DNA of 64,000 bases. Source: JAAGZL01 sp050291365. GTDB taxonomy: Bacteria; Pseudomonadota; Gammaproteobacteria; Chromatiales; Chromatiaceae. Of the stretch, positions 60,430 to 64,000 are shown in pieces. The notes below the pieces were generated by a model. The model was not told the origin of the DNA. It did not search any database and worked only from the letters and a program-made list of their open reading frames with translations. Every line of letters starts with the position of its first letter. The stretch's first letter is position 1. Both the position numbers and the translations under genes were made by a program. The stretch spans positions 9,276-73,275 of the forward strand of contig JBNKJS010000025.1 in NCBI GenBank assembly GCA_050291365.1, read 5' to 3'.

Positions 60430-62061
60430 TTATAGCATACTTTTAACAATAATAACCATCAGTGAAGCCGAAGCACTAAACAGAACCAGTTTTTCCAAAC
60501 GCTCCTTCCTGTTCAACAAAACATCAATCGCATAGAAAAGCACTACTATCTCTATCACTAACGTCGCATCAACACCATCCATGATTTTTGCATTCGGAAA
60601 CATAGAGAAAATTAACGCCATTGCCAATAGCAGGAAATCCAGTGATGAGAACTCTCTTACTGAGCTTCCTTCCCTTTTGATAAGAAAAACAACAGCTACT
60701 CCAATAATCACAAAGAGCACAGGAAGATAGGTGGCAATGGCCCCTCCATTTTGCTGGGCCAGCTCCATAAAATAGACAACAAAGCCAGCCGTAACATATA
60801 AACAAAGCCTACGAACTCCATTGGTAAAATCGTTTCTTATCGCAAGTGTAGACAGCATCATAACTAATAGCAAAACAGCTAGAATACCAAAATCTTGCGG
60901 CATGCTTTCCAGACACACCACCCCTAAAACAAGAATAATACTGAACGACAATCTTATTACGTAGTATGCAATCCCTCTGAACGCACCGATATCATCCCCT
61001 ATTCCCATTTTTACTAGCAAACGCTGCGATCCCACAACCCATTCACTAGTTGTTTCTACACGTCTCTTGGCTAACCAAATCATCAAGTGAAGAAAAATAC
61101 AAAAAGCTAGATATATAGTTAATAGCTGCAGATCACTAGCGTATCTCATTAAAAATGCCGTCAATACCAGTACAAGTTGTATCGCATACACAATAAAAAC
61201 CGCTTCTCGATGAGAGAACCCAATTCCCAAAAACATATGGTGTATATGATTGTTATCAGCAGAAAATGGGGAACGCCCTTCTGAAATCCGTATCGTCATC
61301 ACAGTAAAAACATCTAGCAGGGGCAAACCGAGTACCAGTATAGCCATCATGGGACTTAAGGCCGTATTGCTTTGTTGTGTCACCAATATACAGATTAGAC
61401 CAGAACAGAACCCCAGAAGCTGACTACCTGAATCCCCCATGAAGATACGCGCAGGATAGGTATTAAAACGTAAAAACCCAAGGATCGCTCCTATCAGCGA
61501 TAGTCCAAACACCACTACATTTGGGTCATTAGCCAGGTATGCAACTACACTCATACAGCCGATCGCCAGCATACTGGTGCCGCCTGCCAAGCCATCTAGA
61601 CCATCTGCCATATTCACTGCATTGGTCACCCCTACCAATAAAATTACAGTAAATATCTTGGTTAGTACGCTTGGTATTCCATAGTCTTCGATAAAGGGGA
61701 AATGATGGATCTCTACTCCACCCCAATAGACAACAACTAATGCGGCGGCTATCTGGCCAATAAACTTATATCTGAAATTAATATCTTTTATATCGTCCCA
61801 GACCCCAAACAGAAACAGGATGGTTAATGCAGCAAGCAGAGCATAATATAACTGGGTTCTTGGCATCCAGATCAGCAGAGGCACAATGCTTCCCAGGAAT
61901 ATCGCTATGCCACCCACCCGAGGAATAACACCCTTGTGTACTTTCCTCGGCCCTGGCTCGTCCACAAGCTCAAGCGAAGGCGCTACTCTAACCAAGAGCG
62001 GGATAAGCAGCATTGATAGCGAGATCGCTATCAGAAAAGAGATTAGACCAATCGTAGCCAT
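60430..62061 (-). CDS. Undecaprenyl-phosphate GlcNAc-1-phosphate transferase-like (WecA/MraY family) with extra C-terminal domain
   Basis: Initiates polysaccharide synthesis by loading a sugar phosphate on undecaprenyl phosphate. From ATG 62061 it has 543 residues (a TTG at 62091 would overlap xrtD). Core motifs: VHKGVIPRVGGIAIF, GVWDDIKDINFRYK, TNAVNMADGLDGLAGG, ARIFMGDSGSQLLG and the HIHHMFLGIG motif near 285. Typical members have about 340-370 residues; the last 180 or so residues are additional membrane segments of unknown role. It follows xrtD by 7 bases. Confidence 0.9.
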   Translation of the reverse strand: MATIGLISFLIAISLSMLLIPLLVRVAPSLELVDEPGPRKVHKGVIPRVGGIAIFLGSIVPLLIWMPRTQLYYALLAALTILFLFGVWDDIKDINFRYKFIGQIAAALVVVYWGGVEIHHFPFIEDYGIPSVLTKIFTVILLVGVTNAVNMADGLDGLAGGTSMLAIGCMSVVAYLANDPNVVVFGLSLIGAILGFLRFNTYPARIFMGDSGSQLLGFCSGLICILVTQQSNTALSPMMAILVLGLPLLDVFTVMTIRISEGRSPFSADNNHIHHMFLGIGFSHREAVFIVYAIQLVLVLTAFLMRYASDLQLLTIYLAFCIFLHLMIWLAKRRVETTSEWVVGSQRLLVKMGIGDDIGAFRGIAYYVIRLSFSIILVLGVVCLESMPQDFGILAVLLLVMMLSTLAIRNDFTNGVRRLCLYVTAGFVVYFMELAQQNGGAIATYLPVLFVIIGVAVVFLIKREGSSVREFSSLDFLLLAMALIFSMFPNAKIMDGVDATLVIEIVVLFYAIDVLLNRKERLEKLVLFSASASLMVIIVKSML

Positions 62062-62068
62062 AGCAAAC

Positions 62069-63631
62069 TCATTCAGGGATATACCTATCAAGCTCTTTGC
62101 TTACATCCCTGGCAAAACTTTGCAGAAGTTTATCGCTTACAGAGATATCATGTCCGGATGGCACTAGAGTAGTTAGCCTAACCAGGGCACCATCCGTACG
62201 CTGCCGGGTTAGAGCATCCCAAAACAGATACCACTTAACCATATATTCACTTGTAATAACTCGTCCACGCTGTTGAAACCAGTAATAGACTAGCTGCTTC
62301 ACTTCACCAAGCTGAATAACAACTCTGTTCACAATCAGAGTATTCCCAGCTATGGTCACACCCTTAACTGGGACTTGATCCAACTCTGTAATCTTCCACC
62401 CACCACCTGGCAGACAGGACCTTGGTGAATGCGCCGACACACCTTTTCTCTGAGAATCATAATATGCAACATAGAAGTTAACCGGATTAAGATCTTTCCC
62501 TGCATAATCGACAATTATGTAGTCGCTCAGTTTAAGCGCATCAAGATAGATTTTTTCCAAACTGTTCTCTTTCCCTTCCCACTCACCTATCTTCATTGGA
62601 AAGCTATTAAATGAGACCCTTTCTGGGATAATCTCACTACGATCCGGAAGCGTATACGATAGTACTACCACTGCAAAAAGCAGCACCAATGAAGGATAGA
62701 AGGTTTTTGGAATTATTCTATCTCTAACATCACCAGATGTAGACAGTGTCACAGGTGGATCAATTGCAAATACCTCACTGAATGGCACGCTATCTCTACC
62801 AATCTTGGAGAGCAGCCACATCTCTGCTACTAATACTGCTGTACAGGCCATAAAAACAAACCAACCTTCAAAATCGTGCAGAAATCCTTCCGCCATCTCC
62901 TGGCCCCAGAATTCCACCATTACTCCAATCACGCCAATGCGAAAGCTATTCATAAGCACAGTGATAGGAATAGTAGAAAGAAAAACCACCGCCTTTTTCC
63001 AGAAGGAGTCTTTATATAGATAGGCGGCAATAAAACCCAGTGACATCAGAGGAAACAGATAACGCAGGCCACTACAGGCCTCTACAACCTGAAGTTTGAA
63101 CTGCCCAAGATCTATTACATTACCCTCAAGAAATACGCTGATGCCAAACAGCCGTATTACCTCAACCCCGAGTTTGGAGGAGATTAACTGGAGAAAAGAC
63201 GAGAGGTTGTTGTAGAGAAACGCTGGTAACGGAACCATAAAGAAGAGGATACATAATGGTATCCATATAACCCTGAAGGCAGGCCATCCAATTATTGCCA
63301 AAAGCAGACCAGCCAATGCTACTAGAAATGAATACTGAATAACCGTAAATAGGGTGCTTAGCTCACCAACAAGAAATCCCAAAAGACCTAGGCAGAACAC
63401 CCCTACTCCAACCCAGCTACCCTTGAATTCAATCTCTGATAACTCATTTTTTTTCTGCCAAATAAAATATACTGAGATAATCGGCAAAAGATAGCCATGG
63501 CTATATTCATCTCTTGACCATTGATCGACCATATAGAGCAGTCCGTCGTAGAACGGTATAACAAGGATACAAATTGCCACGCCAAGCAAGGCTAATAGGG
63601 TTGGTCCTGTTTTCCATCTAATTGCAGTCAT
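62069..63631 (-). CDS. xrtD: VPLPA-CTERM exosortase XrtD (exosortase-EpsI fusion)
   Basis: Inner-membrane transpeptidase-like protease that cleaves VPLPA-type sorting tails and probably joins the proteins to an acceptor. The frame opens at ATG 63640, but AGGA fits ATG 63631 better (520 residues). Residue numbers below count from 63640. About eight membrane segments carry the catalytic triad: Cys189 in VVEACSGLRYLFP, Arg234 in NSFRIG, His255 in FLHDFEGWF. The C-terminal 200 residues are a fused EpsI domain (YYDSQRKGVSAHSPRSCLPG, then GGW). This fusion is the hallmark of XrtD, whose substrates end in VPLPA-CTERM; six such proteins lie in this window. Confidence 0.92.
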   Translation of the reverse strand: MTAIRWKTGPTLLALLGVAICILVIPFYDGLLYMVDQWSRDEYSHGYLLPIISVYFIWQKKNELSEIEFKGSWVGVGVFCLGLLGFLVGELSTLFTVIQYSFLVALAGLLLAIIGWPAFRVIWIPLCILFFMVPLPAFLYNNLSSFLQLISSKLGVEVIRLFGISVFLEGNVIDLGQFKLQVVEACSGLRYLFPLMSLGFIAAYLYKDSFWKKAVVFLSTIPITVLMNSFRIGVIGVMVEFWGQEMAEGFLHDFEGWFVFMACTAVLVAEMWLLSKIGRDSVPFSEVFAIDPPVTLSTSGDVRDRIIPKTFYPSLVLLFAVVVLSYTLPDRSEIIPERVSFNSFPMKIGEWEGKENSLEKIYLDALKLSDYIIVDYAGKDLNPVNFYVAYYDSQRKGVSAHSPRSCLPGGGWKITELDQVPVKGVTIAGNTLIVNRVVIQLGEVKQLVYYWFQQRGRVITSEYMVKWYLFWDALTRQRTDGALVRLTTLVPSGHDISVSDKLLQSFARDVSKELDRYIPE

Positions 63632-63763
63632 ATTCACCATTCCTATACCTATCCATATCTTGAGTAATCAATCCAGCATTAATAATTCTTAAACCCATCT
63701 ATCACAGTTCACTATTTATCTATGGTTGATGTATGTACGGTTTTTCACTTATGGAACATCTGA

Positions 63764-64000
63764 TTAATTTGTCATCCTTGCGTATACCTAAACCCAGGTG
63801 GTTAATTCTCCTGGATCCCAGCATGCGCTGGGATGACGGCAATGCAATTAATTTGTCATCCTTGAGCATACCAGAACACAGGCGGTTAATTCTCCTGGAT
63901 CCCAGCATGCGCTGGGATGACGGCAATGCAATTAATTTGTCATCCTTGAGCATACCAGAACACAGGCGGTTAATTCTCCTGGATTGGCTTCACCGTTGCC
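63764..64000. repeat. 84-base tandem repeat, MITE-like, running to the window edge
   Basis: Units start at 63764, 63848 and 63932, exactly 84 bases apart: TTAATTTGTCATCCTTG, then ATACC, then GGTTAATTCTCCTGGATCCC, then AGCATGCGCTGGGATGACGGCAATGCAA in parts. The third unit ends at the edge in GGATTGGCTTCACCGTTGCC. The array begins after GGAACATCTGATTAAT (63754-63768), the left terminal repeat of the MITE-like family. The gap 63641-63763 before it shows nothing else. Confidence 0.85.

Noticed and set aside
63720..63953. 77-codon minus-strand open frame with internal repeats
   Set aside because: It is a translation of the 84-base tandem repeat; its repeated peptide follows the DNA period.

Overview
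The window reads as chromosomal DNA of a free-swimming gammaproteobacterium. The flagellar gene order, the sigma-28 and sigma-54 promoter forms, the ilvBHC-pssA-leuA order, purT, a class I iron-sulfur fumarase and tRNA genes with encoded CCA all fit. The exosortase/VPLPA-CTERM system is typical of environmental gammaproteobacteria such as sulfur oxidisers and methanotrophs. I cannot name a genus.

Layout. (1) Bases 1-16,650 hold a flagellar and chemotaxis cluster. On the minus strand are flagellin (its C-terminus cut by the left edge), flgL, K, J, I, H, G, F, E, D, C, B, then cheR and cheV. flgA-flgM-flgN run on the plus strand. Sigma-28-type promoters are visible before fliC, cheV and flgMN, and a sigma-54-type promoter before flgB. 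(2) Bases 16,700-21,300 hold tRNA-Ala(CGC) and tRNA-Arg(CCT), then an accessory stretch. It contains three VPLPA-CTERM surface-protein genes, a decayed transposase, a degenerate copy of the tRNA-Arg 3' half, a nuclease-fold protein lacking its catalytic residues, and a lysine-rich DUF2934 protein. (3) Bases 21,400-29,400 carry housekeeping genes: fumarase, pyruvate kinase, prfC, purT, and an EF-hand-like protein. (4) Bases 29,480-33,500 carry a lipoprotein, a VPLPA-CTERM metalloprotease, a REP-associated transposase and two more VPLPA-CTERM proteins (one a C-type lectin). (5) Bases 33,500-41,260 hold branched-chain amino acid genes: ilvB-ilvH-ilvC, then pssA-leuA-udg-rimI, with repeats and terminator-like cassettes between them. 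(6) Bases 41,500-45,750 hold a DUF4124 protein, a repeat-rich stretch and a long TPR lipoprotein (PrsT-like). (7) Bases 45,760-63,640 hold an exopolysaccharide locus that looks AT-rich: GDP-fucose synthesis (gmd, fcl), initiating sugar-phosphate transferase, glycosyltransferases, flippase, polymerase/ligase, two sulfotransferases, a GH20-like lipoprotein, an MBOAT-SGNH fusion and, at the end, exosortase XrtD.

The central theme is the exosortase system. XrtD (exosortase fused to an EpsI domain) at 62.1-63.6 kb should process the VPLPA/VPVPA-type C-terminal tails seen on six proteins here (17.0, 19.2, 20.2, 30.0, 32.2 and 32.9 kb). The polysaccharide locus next to it is likely the matrix these proteins join. 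Short repeats are abundant: REP palindromes with a REP transposase gene, MITE-like palindromes around a GTCATTCCGGC core, and several tandem or duplicated blocks.
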